From Prevotella sp. (lineage in GTDB: Bacteria > Bacteroidota > Bacteroidia > Bacteroidales > Dysgonomonadaceae), in NCBI GenBank assembly GCA_031285905.1, contig JAITVH010000120.1, positions 1-58,972 of the forward strand: a stretch of 58,972 nt of DNA. The letters run 5' to 3'. The notes under the pieces are model-generated. The model saw only the letters and a program-made list of their open reading frames with translations, searched no databases and was not told the DNA's origin. Positions 1 through 9,333 of this stretch are shown in pieces. The first letter of the stretch is position 1; each line of letters begins with the position of its first letter. The translations under genes and the position numbers were made by a program.

Positions 1-115
1 CAGAAACAACGTTCGGCAGAGCGAAGCGGAGCCAATGACAAAGAGAAATAAAAAAGTCTAAGAGCTAACGGTTATCAGCTAATGGCTAAATAGTGTTACC
101 TTTTAGTTAAAATTC
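1..115 (-). repeat. Dispersed intergenic repeat, left copy
   Basis: Read on the minus strand this segment runs from AACTAAAAGGTAACACTATT through TAGCCATTAGCTGATAAC to CTCCGCTTCGCTCTGCCGAA and GTTGTTT. The same succession of blocks occurs on the plus strand around 56852-57002, so the two copies are inverted relative to each other. It may continue beyond the left edge. No gene is visible in it, and 116-319 upstream of the GH2 gene holds nothing else I can support. Confidence 0.7.
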
Positions 116-319
116 GGATTTATCCTCGTATTGAATGAAAAGTGAAAGGATGAACGAAAAGTAAACAATTGAGTCAATTAAGCTAATCTGTACAATTCTA
201 TTCTGGTCATATTTTACTGTTATTTGAACTGCATTTTCAGGAAAAACCGGATAAAATATATGATTTTTGTAAACAGAAGAACCATACGTTTATTATTCAA
301 AATACATATTTATTTTATC

Positions 320-2644
320 ATGAAAAAGATTAGTTTGATTCTCTTTTTAACATTTTGTTTCGTTTTTCAATCAACTTCTTTCGCCCAGAAATGGGAAATG
401 AAGAAAGCCCGTATTATGACACCTTGGGCTGAACAGGTTGATCCTAAAAACGTGCTTCCTGAATATCCCCGTCCGCAGATGGTACGCGATAACTGGATGA
501 ACCTTAACGGTATATGGGATTTCACAAAGGTGGAAGATATGGCTTACAATGCTACTCAAAAATATGATGAGCAAATATTGGTTCCTTTCGCTATGGAATC
601 GGCTATCTCGGGTATAATGAATACCAATCATATGGAAAACAGAGGGAAAGTGTTTGCTTACCGTAAAAAGTTCTCTATTCCCAATAATATGAAAAAAGAG
701 GACATCCTCCTTCATTTTGGTGCAGTGGATTGGAAATGTGAGGTTTATATCAACGGAAAGAGTGTAGGCCATCATACAGGTGGTTTCGATCCGTTCTATT
801 TTAATATAACCGAAGCTATAGATACTAAAAAGAAAGAGCAGGAGATATCTGTGTTTGTGCAAGATTATCAGGAGTTTGGCGGACAACCTCATGGAAAGCA
901 GAAGATCAATGAGAAAGTGATTTGGTACACTCCTGTGACGGGAATCTGGCAAACCGTATGGATCGAGTCTGTACCTAAAACACATATTGACAGATTAGCA
1001 ATAAGGCCTAATATTGATAATAAGACTATCAATATCACTGTGCAACCCCAAAACGTAACTGCTAACACAAAGGCCACAATTACTATATTTGACGGGCAGC
1101 AACAGGTAGCGGTAGCAAAGAATGTAGAAATGGGTAAGGAAACATCTATCAAATTATCTGATATGAAGTTGTGGAGCCCTGAATCGCCTTTCCTCTACGA
1201 CTTTAAGGTAGAGCTGACAGAGAAAGGGAAAGTGGTGGATAAAGTGGACAGCTATTTCGGGATGAGAAAGATAAGTGTCGATTATTTCAATGGGCATCCT
1301 ACTATGTTTCTGAATAATAAGCACTATTTCCACTATGGCCCGTTAGATCAAGGTTACTGGCCTGATGGTATCTATACTGCACCAACAGATGAGGCTCTTA
1401 AGTTTGATCTGGAGAAAACAAAGGAGTTCGGGATGAATATGTCCCGCAAGCATATCAAGGTAGAGCCTGCACGCTGGTATTACCATTGTGATAAGATGGG
1501 TGTCCTGGTATGGCAGGATATTCCAAACCCGGGTTTTGGTGAAAATGGTAAGCTGATGGGCGACGGAAGGGATTTGAGAGAGAATTTCCACGATGAAATG
1601 GTAAGAATTATGAAATCGCTGGAGAACTATCCGTCAATCGTCCTGTGGACTGTATATAATGAAAGCTGGGGGCAGCCTGATGAAGCAACATCAAAGAGAA
1701 GTGTCGATATTGCCCGCGAGACAGATAATACACGTCTGATCAGTATTGCCAGCGGATGGAACGATCATGAATATGGTGATATAAAAGACACTCACTGGTA
1801 TCCGCAACCTAATATGTTGCCAAACCCAGTTAACAAGCGTGCTTCTGTTTGTGGTGAATACGGCGGTATCACATTGCTTATAGACGGACACCGCTGGATT
1901 GGTGGCAGCGACATGAAGTATACACAGGTGTATTCTCCGGAGGAATTGAAAAACAAGTTTGTAGACTTTACTAATCAGATATTGGGATTACAGGCTAACG
2001 GCCTATGTGCTGCCGTTTATACTCAGATCACAGATGTAGAGGATGAAGAGAACGGGTTGATCACCTATGACCGCAAAGTTGTAAAAATGGATGACAAACA
2101 AGTCGCTGAGGTGAGAGCAGCTATCCAACGTAATATCAGCCATACTTCTACTGCTTTATTGCCGACATCTCAGGCAGGAAATAAGGTAAACAAATGGAGA
2201 TACCAGATTTCAGAATGGCCGATATCCGGATTTAGCTGGAAGAACCCGTCATTCGATGATAGCGAATGGAGTGAAGGAGATGCCGGTTTTGGTAACGGAG
2301 GATTACAGGGGGCAAGTATGAATACCAAGTGGGAAGGAAGATCGACGATCTATCTGAGGAAATGGTACGATTTTGCTGATTTAAAAGCCGAAGATACGAA
2401 TAAGCTGCAGATGCAGGTATTCCATGACGAAGATTGCGATATATTCATAAATGGCACGCTAGCCGCATCTTTGAAAGGCTTTACAAACCGTTATGCAATT
2501 GTAGAAATCAGCGATGAGGCAAGAGCAGGCATCAAGGTAGGGGAACCGAACCTTATTGCCGTAAGCTGCAAAAATACGACAGGTAATCAATTTATAGATT
2601 TAGGTTTTAGTTTAGTCGGAGTGAGGGCAGACTCCGCAAAGTAA
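320..2644 (+). CDS. Secreted glycoside hydrolase family 2 protein
   Basis: This is a GH2 beta-glycosidase (beta-galactosidase/beta-glucuronidase type), probably periplasmic and acting on glycan fragments. I chose the ATG at 320 because it starts a clean signal peptide (MKKISLILFLTFCFVFQSTS, then FAQ). A longer in-frame start at 224 would bury it. The order is a sugar-binding jelly-roll domain, an Ig-like domain, and a TIM barrel with the acid/base Glu448 in YNESWG and the nucleophile Glu513 in CGEYGG. A C-terminal beta domain after about residue 620 resembles a carbohydrate-binding domain. The gene stands alone and ends at a strong terminator. Substrate cannot be told from sequence. Confidence 0.9.
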   Translation: MKKISLILFLTFCFVFQSTSFAQKWEMKKARIMTPWAEQVDPKNVLPEYPRPQMVRDNWMNLNGIWDFTKVEDMAYNATQKYDEQILVPFAMESAISGIMNTNHMENRGKVFAYRKKFSIPNNMKKEDILLHFGAVDWKCEVYINGKSVGHHTGGFDPFYFNITEAIDTKKKEQEISVFVQDYQEFGGQPHGKQKINEKVIWYTPVTGIWQTVWIESVPKTHIDRLAIRPNIDNKTINITVQPQNVTANTKATITIFDGQQQVAVAKNVEMGKETSIKLSDMKLWSPESPFLYDFKVELTEKGKVVDKVDSYFGMRKISVDYFNGHPTMFLNNKHYFHYGPLDQGYWPDGIYTAPTDEALKFDLEKTKEFGMNMSRKHIKVEPARWYYHCDKMGVLVWQDIPNPGFGENGKLMGDGRDLRENFHDEMVRIMKSLENYPSIVLWTVYNESWGQPDEATSKRSVDIARETDNTRLISIASGWNDHEYGDIKDTHWYPQPNMLPNPVNKRASVCGEYGGITLLIDGHRWIGGSDMKYTQVYSPEELKNKFVDFTNQILGLQANGLCAAVYTQITDVEDEENGLITYDRKVVKMDDKQVAEVRAAIQRNISHTSTALLPTSQAGNKVNKWRYQISEWPISGFSWKNPSFDDSEWSEGDAGFGNGGLQGASMNTKWEGRSTIYLRKWYDFADLKAEDTNKLQMQVFHDEDCDIFINGTLAASLKGFTNRYAIVEISDEARAGIKVGEPNLIAVSCKNTTGNQFIDLGFSLVGVRADSAK

Positions 2645-2663
2645 AGATTGTAGGTTATGAAGA

Positions 2664-2694
2664 ATAAAGGCAGGGAATGATTCCCTGCCTTTAT
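2664..2694 (+). terminator. Rho-independent terminator after GH2 gene
   Basis: A perfect 14-bp stem (core AAGGCAGGGAA paired with TTCCCTGCCTT, loop TGA) lies 20 nt after the GH2 stop codon and runs into a T-rich tail. Confidence 0.85.
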
Positions 2695-2860
2695 TTGTTT
2701 ATTTAAGAAACAAAGGCGAATCACCCAGACTCACCTTTGTCTTTAGCTAAATATATGTTAGCTGTTGCAAAAGACTTCTCTCAACACATCTAATCTAAAT
2801 TGTAAATAAGCTAAGTCTGTTTGATGTTGAGAAAGTTTTAGTTCTTATCTCCATTTCCTT

Positions 2861-3310
2861 TCAATTAATACTGAACACTCCTGTTACAATAGCCTTTCCG
2901 GATATATTCGATAGCTCGATATTATAGTCTCCGGACTCCAAATGTGAGATGCTGATCAATGCCTCGTCACGGTGGTTTGGAGTTATTTTTCCCCAATAGC
3001 AAGGTATACCGTCTCCACACAGCACCTTCATCCTAATTATGTCTTTTTCAATAAATTTTACTTTCAAATGATACTTGTTTCTTAATAGTTTAATACATTC
3101 CATCAGTCGTTGGTTTGCATCCCGGTTCGTTTCATCATATTCCATAGCGATTTCATGATACTTGTGGCGCTTTTCCTTCCTATGGTGTTGGAGTCTTTCA
3201 CATATCAACATCAGGTGCAGATTTAACGCTCTTTCATGAGGGGCTAAATATATTTTATCTCTTTTAGTAATCGAGGAAAAAATACTTGCCAGAATAAACT
3301 TGATATTCAT
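2861..3310 (-). CDS. Hypothetical protein with a C-terminal motif shared with the 3762 gene
   Basis: A 149-residue protein I do not recognise by name. The N-terminal 18 residues are mildly hydrophobic, but there is no convincing signal peptide cleavage site. The middle (about 25-85) is rich in Lys, Arg, His and Glu and looks helical. The last 30 residues (SGDYNIELSN, then GVFSIN) resemble the end of the protein at 3762 (SGDYTIYITK, then GEFSIE), which suggests a small beta-sandwich of the DUF3244 kind in both. Both lie upstream of the TPR/LuxR regulator. It could be a diverged or partly replaced paralogue. Function unknown. Confidence 0.6.
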   Translation of the reverse strand: MNIKFILASIFSSITKRDKIYLAPHERALNLHLMLICERLQHHRKEKRHKYHEIAMEYDETNRDANQRLMECIKLLRNKYHLKVKFIEKDIIRMKVLCGDGIPCYWGKITPNHRDEALISISHLESGDYNIELSNISGKAIVTGVFSIN

Positions 3311-3761
3311 AAAAATAAATTTGTGACAGTTTGCTTATACAAAGCAACAGTCAATATTCAAGTATTACAAAACCATAAACGGCAGATACAGATTTTTTTC
3401 GGAAATATTCTTTTCTGAAAAATATAATCATTTAATTATCAATGGGTAAATCGCATCTTTTGGATTTTAATATATAGATTTTTATAAGTCCTGTTGAGGC
3501 GAAAAACACTTTTTCACCTCCAATTAATTATTTAAAGAATTCAATTTTACCCCTGATAGGGCGACCATTAGACATATATATTTATCTATTATTATCATGG
3601 CTGTGGATCACTATATAATCTATTGATAATAAAGTACAAAGAGCGAATTATAAAATCCGCTCTTTGTGTTCCCAACTCGACTTTCCAGTGGTTGTCATTT
3701 TTCAATTTCAGCCCTTTTCAACGCCAAAATCGCAATTGTAAATAGTAAATAAGCTAAATAT
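3311..3761. other. AT-rich intergenic region
   Basis: About 450 bases with no plausible reading frame. Apart from the terminator-like hairpin at 3636-3667 I see only AT-rich sequence, including TATATAGATTTTT-type strings that recur loosely at 4360-4440. Confidence 0.6.
3636..3667 (-). terminator. Terminator-like hairpin downstream of the 3762 gene
   Basis: ACAAAGAGCG and CGCTCTTTGT form a 10-bp perfect stem around a 12-nt loop, about 95 nt past the stop of the minus-strand gene at 3762. The minus-strand tail is only moderately T-rich, so termination is probable, not certain. Confidence 0.5.
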
Positions 3762-4217
3762 TTATTCTATAGAGAATTCTCCATAGTAATAGTCATCTTC
3801 ATTCTCAGGATTATCTTTCGTGATATAGATTGTATAATCTCCGCTGTCCCATCCTGTTATATCTATAGTTATTTCGTTAGTGGTAGCAGAATTAACCACA
3901 CCGCTATAAACAACTGCTCCTGTAGTTTCATCTACAATTTCTACTTCAAATACATCCTCAACATTGAATACGACTACCATAGTGCTTTCCCCTACAAAGC
4001 CTTGTATCGCTTTAAATAGTGAACGGCTCTTGCTCTTATAAGTAGGCTTAGAGCCTGCTGTTCCGTGAATAATATCATATTCATTTAGTTTATCTTGAGG
4101 AGCCAATATTTCTAATAGCTCTTGAAGTTTAGATGATTCCTGACTCTTTGAGTTTATGCCGACTGCATAAAGTAGCACAATTGAAAGTGCAAAAAGCGCA
4201 ACTAAGACTTTTTTCAT
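3762..4217 (-). CDS. Small secreted protein, DUF3244-like
   Basis: A 151-residue protein starting with a typical signal peptide (MKKVLVALFALSIVLLYAVG), so it is exported. After a short linker, residues from about 65 to 151 form a predicted beta-sandwich (VVVFNVEDVFEVEIVDETTG, VVYSGVV, ITIDITGWDSGDYTIYI). This is the pattern of the small secreted DUF3244-type proteins of Bacteroidales, whose role is unknown. It lies upstream of, and divergent from, the TPR/LuxR regulator across a 740-nt gap. Co-function with that regulator is only a suggestion from position. Confidence 0.7.
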   Translation of the reverse strand: MKKVLVALFALSIVLLYAVGINSKSQESSKLQELLEILAPQDKLNEYDIIHGTAGSKPTYKSKSRSLFKAIQGFVGESTMVVVFNVEDVFEVEIVDETTGAVVYSGVVNSATTNEITIDITGWDSGDYTIYITKDNPENEDDYYYGEFSIE

Positions 4218-4957
4218 AGGTTTCTGTTCTTAAAGGTAGTTTTATACGACTTTTACTTTTGAATATTCTTGCATGTAATTACATGACAAACGGTGTCTAA
4301 ACCCTAGGCAACATCAAAGTTAGCCCTTTGGTTCAGATTAGAATTGAAGGGATGCTAATATATAGTTTTTTGATATATATCTATAATTTAAATAATTATA
4401 AATAAGTAGATTATTAAAATTAACATATAGATTTTAGAGAATCAAAATGAGAAGAAATCGACAAAGTAAGTGATGAAATATTATATTTTTTTAATTTATA
4501 TGTATTTTTGTGACATTGTATATTTATGTATAAACAATGTTTTTTCTTGCATAAAATTGTCATAAATAATATGAGATTGTTCAGGGTGAAGTATTACTAT
4601 ATAATTGGCCTGAAGCAGCACTATTTTTAAAGGGATAAACTGAACGTTTTTTGGTCTTGACTCAGATAACCTGAAAAGATAGCATTTTTTTATTTTTTTT
4701 AAAGATTTTTTTGTTCATTGTCTATATTTAAAGTAATTTAGTCGATTATTGGAAAGTAAGGAGATAATATGGAAAAAATATCTGCTCTCAAGGTAAAGCA
4801 TACAGTTATTTTTAGCATGTACCGGTAAAGAGTGACTGATGTTTTCTCTATTCTGTAACTTTTATTATTTTTTGATAATATCATTGTTATTTTATTCAGA
4901 TTTAAGTAAATAGAATGAAAAAAGCGTATATATAATGACACAAATAAGTAAATTGTT
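4218..4957. other. Long AT-rich divergent intergenic region
   Basis: About 740 bases between the secreted protein (minus) and the TPR regulator (plus), strongly AT-rich with many A and T runs. A short minus-strand frame at 4738-5001 is low-complexity and overlaps the regulator start, so I do not call it. No promoter is clear enough to name. The region could carry long 5' leaders for both genes. Confidence 0.5.
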
Positions 4958-6613
4958 ATGAAGACATACACACTGTTGATTTGCGGTTTATTATTGTTCA
5001 TGTTTTCCTGTAACTGGTATAGGGAGAATCCGGAAAAAACATTTGGAGAAGTGGAAGCGTTGATGGAGAATGATCCTGACAGCGCCTTATATTTATTGGA
5101 AATGATTCCTTTGCCCAGATCTTTGTCTGAAAAGCATTATAGTGAATACAGCCTTTTGACAGTCATGGTTAAAGATAAACTTGATGAGGATCTTGTGAAA
5201 GATACGTTGGTAGTCAAGGCACGTGATTATTATGTAAAGACTGATAATATGAAAAAGGCTGCACAGGCATCTTTTTATCTGGGGAGGGCATTGCAAGCTG
5301 CTAAAGATAATGAAGGGGCAACTAATGCCTATAAGGATGCAGAAACATATGCGGCAAATATCAATGATAATAACCTGAAAGGGCTGATCCAGTTTGATTT
5401 AGGATTATTGATGTTTCACCAGATAACGAAAGATGGGGCTATAGTGAGATTGAAATCAGCGGCTGAGTACTTTAAGGCAGACAAAAAATACAGGAATGAA
5501 ATTATTGCATATAACCATATTGGAAGAGCCTTTCATGTAAATAATAATGTAGATAGTGCTTTATATTATTATGATAAATCATTTTCGTTGGCAACTATTC
5601 ATAAAGATACAATAGAACAAGCCTTGGTTAAGATGAATAGAGGACTTGTTTATGAAAGTATGGGCAGGAAAGATACAGCCAGAATCCTTCATAAAGATGC
5701 ACTGAAGAGTCTGAAATCCAGTGAACATCTGGTAAAAGCATATGCTAATATTGCCAGAACTTTTGACGGAAGGGCAGAAAAAGATTCTATCCTGTTTTAT
5801 ACAGACAAAGCGCAAACAATGTTTGATGAAAAAGAACGTCCTGAATTGAAAGCCAGTATATCCAAACTATTATCAATAGTTGAAGAAAGTATTGATAATC
5901 ATCCAAAAGCATTGGAATATCACAAGGAGTATACAGATAATTTAATAGACTATTATTCTAAAGCCAACGAACAGGAAGTACTCAAGGCAAATACCAAATA
6001 TGACTTTGAGCGGATGAGGAACGAGAATAACCAATTGACCATTGAGAAACAATCGGGTTATATGGCAATATTGGCTCTGGCAGTAGTTTTGTTAATTATT
6101 TCTCTGTTATTCTATATCAATAACTCCCAGAAAAAGAAAAAGGTGCTTGAAGTACAGCAACAGGTGATTCATCTGAGGAAACTGGCCAATACCTATGATG
6201 AGGAGAAGGTTTCTATCCGTAATGTTATGTTAAGGCATTTTGATATTTTGAAGAAAACGATATTATTGGAAGGTTATATGACAAAAGATGAGAGAAAGCA
6301 AGGTGAGAAATTATTGAAGAAGTTCAATGAGATTGTATATGAAAAAGAGACGCTTGATTGGGAGATATTATTTAAAACGATGAACCATGTTTCTAACGGT
6401 TTTCCTGATAAACTGAAAGAAACTTATCCGGATCTCGATCTTACGGATATTAAAATCTGTTGTCTGACAGAAGCTGACTTATCCAATACGGAAATAGCCC
6501 TTATTCTGAACCTGAGTGTAAATACTATCCAAACTAAGAAATCGAATATCAGGCGAAAGATTGGTATAGGAGGTTATAAAGATATTATCGAGCATATAAA
6601 GAAGAATTTATAG
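4958..6613 (+). CDS. Membrane TPR sensor with cytoplasmic LuxR-type HTH
   Basis: A 551-residue one-component regulator. The N-terminus has a signal sequence with a lipobox-like Cys18 (LFMFSC). Residues about 30-330 are tetratricopeptide repeats, for example ALYYYDKSFSLATIHKD and KALEYHKEY. A transmembrane helix follows at about 367-388 (ILALAVVLLIISLLFYI), then a coiled linker. The C-terminus (about 490-551) is a LuxR/GerE-like helix-turn-helix (LSNTEIALILNLSVNTIQTK). The layout implies TPRs outside the inner membrane and DNA binding inside. This architecture is common in Bacteroidales; target and signal are unknown. It ends at a shared terminator convergent with flavodoxin. Confidence 0.85.
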   Translation: MKTYTLLICGLLLFMFSCNWYRENPEKTFGEVEALMENDPDSALYLLEMIPLPRSLSEKHYSEYSLLTVMVKDKLDEDLVKDTLVVKARDYYVKTDNMKKAAQASFYLGRALQAAKDNEGATNAYKDAETYAANINDNNLKGLIQFDLGLLMFHQITKDGAIVRLKSAAEYFKADKKYRNEIIAYNHIGRAFHVNNNVDSALYYYDKSFSLATIHKDTIEQALVKMNRGLVYESMGRKDTARILHKDALKSLKSSEHLVKAYANIARTFDGRAEKDSILFYTDKAQTMFDEKERPELKASISKLLSIVEESIDNHPKALEYHKEYTDNLIDYYSKANEQEVLKANTKYDFERMRNENNQLTIEKQSGYMAILALAVVLLIISLLFYINNSQKKKKVLEVQQQVIHLRKLANTYDEEKVSIRNVMLRHFDILKKTILLEGYMTKDERKQGEKLLKKFNEIVYEKETLDWEILFKTMNHVSNGFPDKLKETYPDLDLTDIKICCLTEADLSNTEIALILNLSVNTIQTKKSNIRRKIGIGGYKDIIEHIKKNL

Positions 6614-6633
6614 TACTGATGGATATAATATAA

Positions 6634-6675
6634 AAAACAGCATAATGGATATCTTATCCGTTATGCTGTTCTTTT
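6634..6675. terminator. Bidirectional terminator between TPR regulator and flavodoxin
   Basis: A 16-bp stem with one G-U pair (AACAGCATAATGGATA against TATCCGTTATGCTGTT, loop TCT). It has A-rich sequence on the left and T-rich on the right, so it can serve both converging genes. Confidence 0.85.
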
Positions 6676-6690
6676 TATGTGGATTTTACA

Positions 6691-7188
6691 TTAAGCTATT
6701 TTCTTTTTCAGGTCTTCTACCCATGCCTCAATGCGTGCATCCGTCTGGTCGTACTCATTGTCTTCGTCCAGAGCGAGTCCGACGAATCGGCCGTCCACTA
6801 CCGAATCGGATTCATCATATGTATAGCCATCTGTCGATACAGAGCCGATAATCTCAGCCTTTCCTTTCAAGGCCTTATAAATGTGATACATTCCGCTGGC
6901 AAAACTGGTGGAGAATGAAGCGCTGTCGCCCAAACCGAATAAAGCTACTTTCTTGCCTGAAAAATCGAGCTTTTCTATTTTGGGTAGGAGTATTTCCCAA
7001 TCATCCTGAAGATCACCCACACCGGTAGTAGATGTGCCGAAGACGAGGAAATCGAAAGGCTTCAGATCATTGACATCCAATCCGTCCGCATTAAATACTT
7101 TCGCTCCGCCCAGAGCGTCCTTTACTTTTTCTGCCACCGCTTCTGCAGCTCCGGTGGATGAGCCATAAACTATTGCGATTTTACTCAT
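6691..7188 (-). CDS. fldA: Flavodoxin
   Basis: A 165-residue long-chain flavodoxin, a small cytoplasmic FMN protein that carries low-potential electrons. The FMN phosphate loop is at residues 9-15 (GSSTGAAE). The later loops, GTSTTGVGDLQDDWE (about 51-65) and GLGDSASFSTSFASG (about 85-99), form the isoalloxazine site. Length is normal for the family. It is separated by 24 nt from the MATE pump gene upstream on the same strand, so co-transcription is possible, though no shared function is evident. Confidence 0.95.
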   Translation of the reverse strand: MSKIAIVYGSSTGAAEAVAEKVKDALGGAKVFNADGLDVNDLKPFDFLVFGTSTTGVGDLQDDWEILLPKIEKLDFSGKKVALFGLGDSASFSTSFASGMYHIYKALKGKAEIIGSVSTDGYTYDESDSVVDGRFVGLALDEDNEYDQTDARIEAWVEDLKKKIA

Positions 7189-7212
7189 AACAAATTAAAT
7201 ATATATGTTAGA

Positions 7213-8514
7213 CTAATAAGTTCCGGCATCTTTCAGGACAGCAGGTGCCATAAAAGTCTGCACGATTCCGCGCATTGCCAGATATACAATAAACGCTAAC
7301 CACAAAATATTGTTCGCAATAATATCGTGAAAAAAGAAGTATAGGAGAAAAAAACAGCCGACAGCGATAAGCATGGAGTTTCGCATCTGGTGGGAAGCAG
7401 TGGCCCCTACAAATATACCATCCCAAAGGAATGCAGGAAATCCGGCTACAGGTATCAATAATACCCAAAACTGATAATTCTTGCTCAGTTCGATAATATT
7501 CGGCTTATCCGTTAATATGGATAATATATCGTTCAGGAATAATGCATATATAAGTGTGAACAGGGATGCAATAATAGTTCCCCATATAAATAAACGCTTA
7601 ACCAATAAGTGGAGAGAAGCTCTGCTTCCTGCTCCTATAAACTTGCCTGTCAGCGCTTCTGCTGCATAGGCGAATCCATCCATCATATAAGAAAACAGGA
7701 TGAACATTTGCATCAATAAAGCATTCACCGCTAAAATATCATTTCCGGCTTTGGAAGATGCCGACATAAAGAAAGTGGTGACGGCTACAAGAGCCATGGT
7801 ACGTATAAAAATATCGGAATTGACTTTAAAAAACGGGATATAGGAAGCCAGATTTTTCAATACTTTAAAGTCAATATATTGTTTTAGTTTTCCGTATTGA
7901 AAATGCCATACCAGAATAAATGAAAGGAATCCTGTATACTGTGCGCATACCGAAGCCAATGCAACCCCGTCTATTTTCATATTCAATCCATAGACAAAAG
8001 TAAAACTTAAGGCGATGTTTACCAGATTGACTCCTATTGCCACTAACATAGGTATCTTTGCATTTTGCATACCGATATACCAGCCATTGAAGGTGTACAT
8101 CCCCAATACGGCAGGGGCAGCCCACACATATATATAGAAATATTCGGATGCATATGTTTTGACGATCGGTTCAGCATTAAGGAAATAGAATCCGACCGAT
8201 GCGATGAAGTATTGCAGGGCAATTACCAAGATACCTGCCAGCATCGCTACCATCATCGACCGTAGCAGGATATTAGTTTGTTCCCTTTGATTTTCTGCGC
8301 CGTACGCCTGTGCTGTAAACCCACTTGTCCCCATTCGCAAAAACGAAAAACTCCAATAGATGAAATTGAAGATCATCGTAGCTAATGCGATAGCCCCGAT
8401 ATAGTCTTCCGAATCGAGATGCCCGACAATAAACATGTCTACCATTCCCAGCAGGGGAACAGTAATATTTGAAATAATATTCGGTATGGCAAGCCTTAAT
8501 ATACTTCTGTTCAT
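7213..8514 (-). CDS. MATE family efflux transporter (DinF-like)
   Basis: A 433-residue inner-membrane pump with about twelve hydrophobic helices arranged as two homologous halves, belonging to the MATE superfamily. Such pumps export cationic drugs or metabolites in exchange for Na+ or H+. The start at 8514 (MNRSILRLAIPNIISN) is preferred over 8553. A near-perfect Bacteroidetes promoter occupies 8523-8554, so a start at 8553 would lie upstream of transcription. With this promoter the messenger would have only a 3-5 nt leader. Substrate unknown. Confidence 0.88.
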   Translation of the reverse strand: MNRSILRLAIPNIISNITVPLLGMVDMFIVGHLDSEDYIGAIALATMIFNFIYWSFSFLRMGTSGFTAQAYGAENQREQTNILLRSMMVAMLAGILVIALQYFIASVGFYFLNAEPIVKTYASEYFYIYVWAAPAVLGMYTFNGWYIGMQNAKIPMLVAIGVNLVNIALSFTFVYGLNMKIDGVALASVCAQYTGFLSFILVWHFQYGKLKQYIDFKVLKNLASYIPFFKVNSDIFIRTMALVAVTTFFMSASSKAGNDILAVNALLMQMFILFSYMMDGFAYAAEALTGKFIGAGSRASLHLLVKRLFIWGTIIASLFTLIYALFLNDILSILTDKPNIIELSKNYQFWVLLIPVAGFPAFLWDGIFVGATASHQMRNSMLIAVGCFFLLYFFFHDIIANNILWLAFIVYLAMRGIVQTFMAPAVLKDAGTY

Positions 8515-8522
8515 AACAGGCA

Positions 8523-8554
8523 CAAAAGTACGATTGTTATAAGACAGATACAAA
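8523..8554 (-). promoter_or_regulatory. Bacteroidetes-type promoter for the MATE gene
   Basis: On the minus strand TTTG (8554-8551), exactly 20 nt, then TACTTTTG (8530-8523). This matches the known Bacteroides consensus TTTG-N19-21-TAnnTTTG. The expected start of transcription is only 3-5 nt before the ATG at 8514. Confidence 0.75.
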
Positions 8555-8652
8555 TGTTAAAGACAAAGCCTGATTATTTACAAAATATTGTATCTTTATT
8601 CTCAATAAACGTTTAAACTCTAACACTGAAAGGTAATAAACAGTATACTATT

Positions 8653-9315
8653 ATGGATGTCAAAATTGAAGAGAGTTGGAAAGAACAGCTTAAAGATGAA
8701 TTTGGAAAGGACTATTTTGAGAAGTTAACAGGTTTTGTAAGAGAAGAATACCATACAAAAAAGATATTCCCGCCTGCGAAACTGATATTTAATGCTTTCG
8801 ACCATACGCCATTCGATAAGGTAAAGGTTGTTATCCTGGGACAAGATCCGTATCATAACGACGGACAGGCACATGGGTTGTCATTTTCTGTTCCTGATGG
8901 TATCCCTGCCCCTCCTTCTTTGGTAAACATATTCAAAGAGATAAACAGGGATCTGGGTATTCCTGTTGCAAGATCGGGTAATCTTACACGCTGGGCTGAT
9001 CAGGGAGTACTATTACTCAATGCAACCCTGACTGTAGAAGCTCACAAGGCAGGTTCGCATCAAAAAAAAGGCTGGGAGTCATTTACTGATGCAGCAATAC
9101 ACAAACTGGCTGAAAACAGAGGGAATCTTGTATTTATCTTGTGGGGTTCCTATGCTCAGAAGAAGGCCGCTTTTATTGATCCTTCGAAACATTTAATTCT
9201 CAGATCGGTTCATCCTTCTCCATTATCAGCACATAACGGCTTTTTCGGTAATAATCATTTTAGTGAAGCTAATAAATATCTAGCTTCCAAAGGAATTGCT
9301 CCGATAGAGTGGTGA
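8653..9315 (+). CDS. ung: Uracil-DNA glycosylase (family 1)
   Basis: A 220-residue base-excision repair enzyme that removes uracil from DNA. It shows the water-activating loop GQDPYHNDGQAHGLSFSV at about residues 65-82, with the catalytic Asp of GQDPYH. The minor-groove intercalation loop is HPSPLSAHNGFFG near residue 190. Length and motifs are complete. A TATCTTTA box about 60 nt upstream may be its -7 element. The helical-repeat gene at 9334 follows after 18 nt and is probably co-transcribed. Confidence 0.97.
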   Translation: MDVKIEESWKEQLKDEFGKDYFEKLTGFVREEYHTKKIFPPAKLIFNAFDHTPFDKVKVVILGQDPYHNDGQAHGLSFSVPDGIPAPPSLVNIFKEINRDLGIPVARSGNLTRWADQGVLLLNATLTVEAHKAGSHQKKGWESFTDAAIHKLAENRGNLVFILWGSYAQKKAAFIDPSKHLILRSVHPSPLSAHNGFFGNNHFSEANKYLASKGIAPIEW

Positions 9316-9333
9316 TATAATAAAGAGCTGCAA

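Noticed and set aside
224-319. Longer N-terminus for the GH2 protein
   Set aside because: It adds 32 residues before an intact signal peptide, so the ATG at 320 is more likely.
4738-5001. Minus-strand 87-residue frame before the TPR gene
   Set aside because: Low-complexity, no ribosome binding site, and overlaps the start of a clear gene.
6645-6918. Plus-strand frames over the flavodoxin gene
   Set aside because: They are antisense to a complete, clearly recognised gene.
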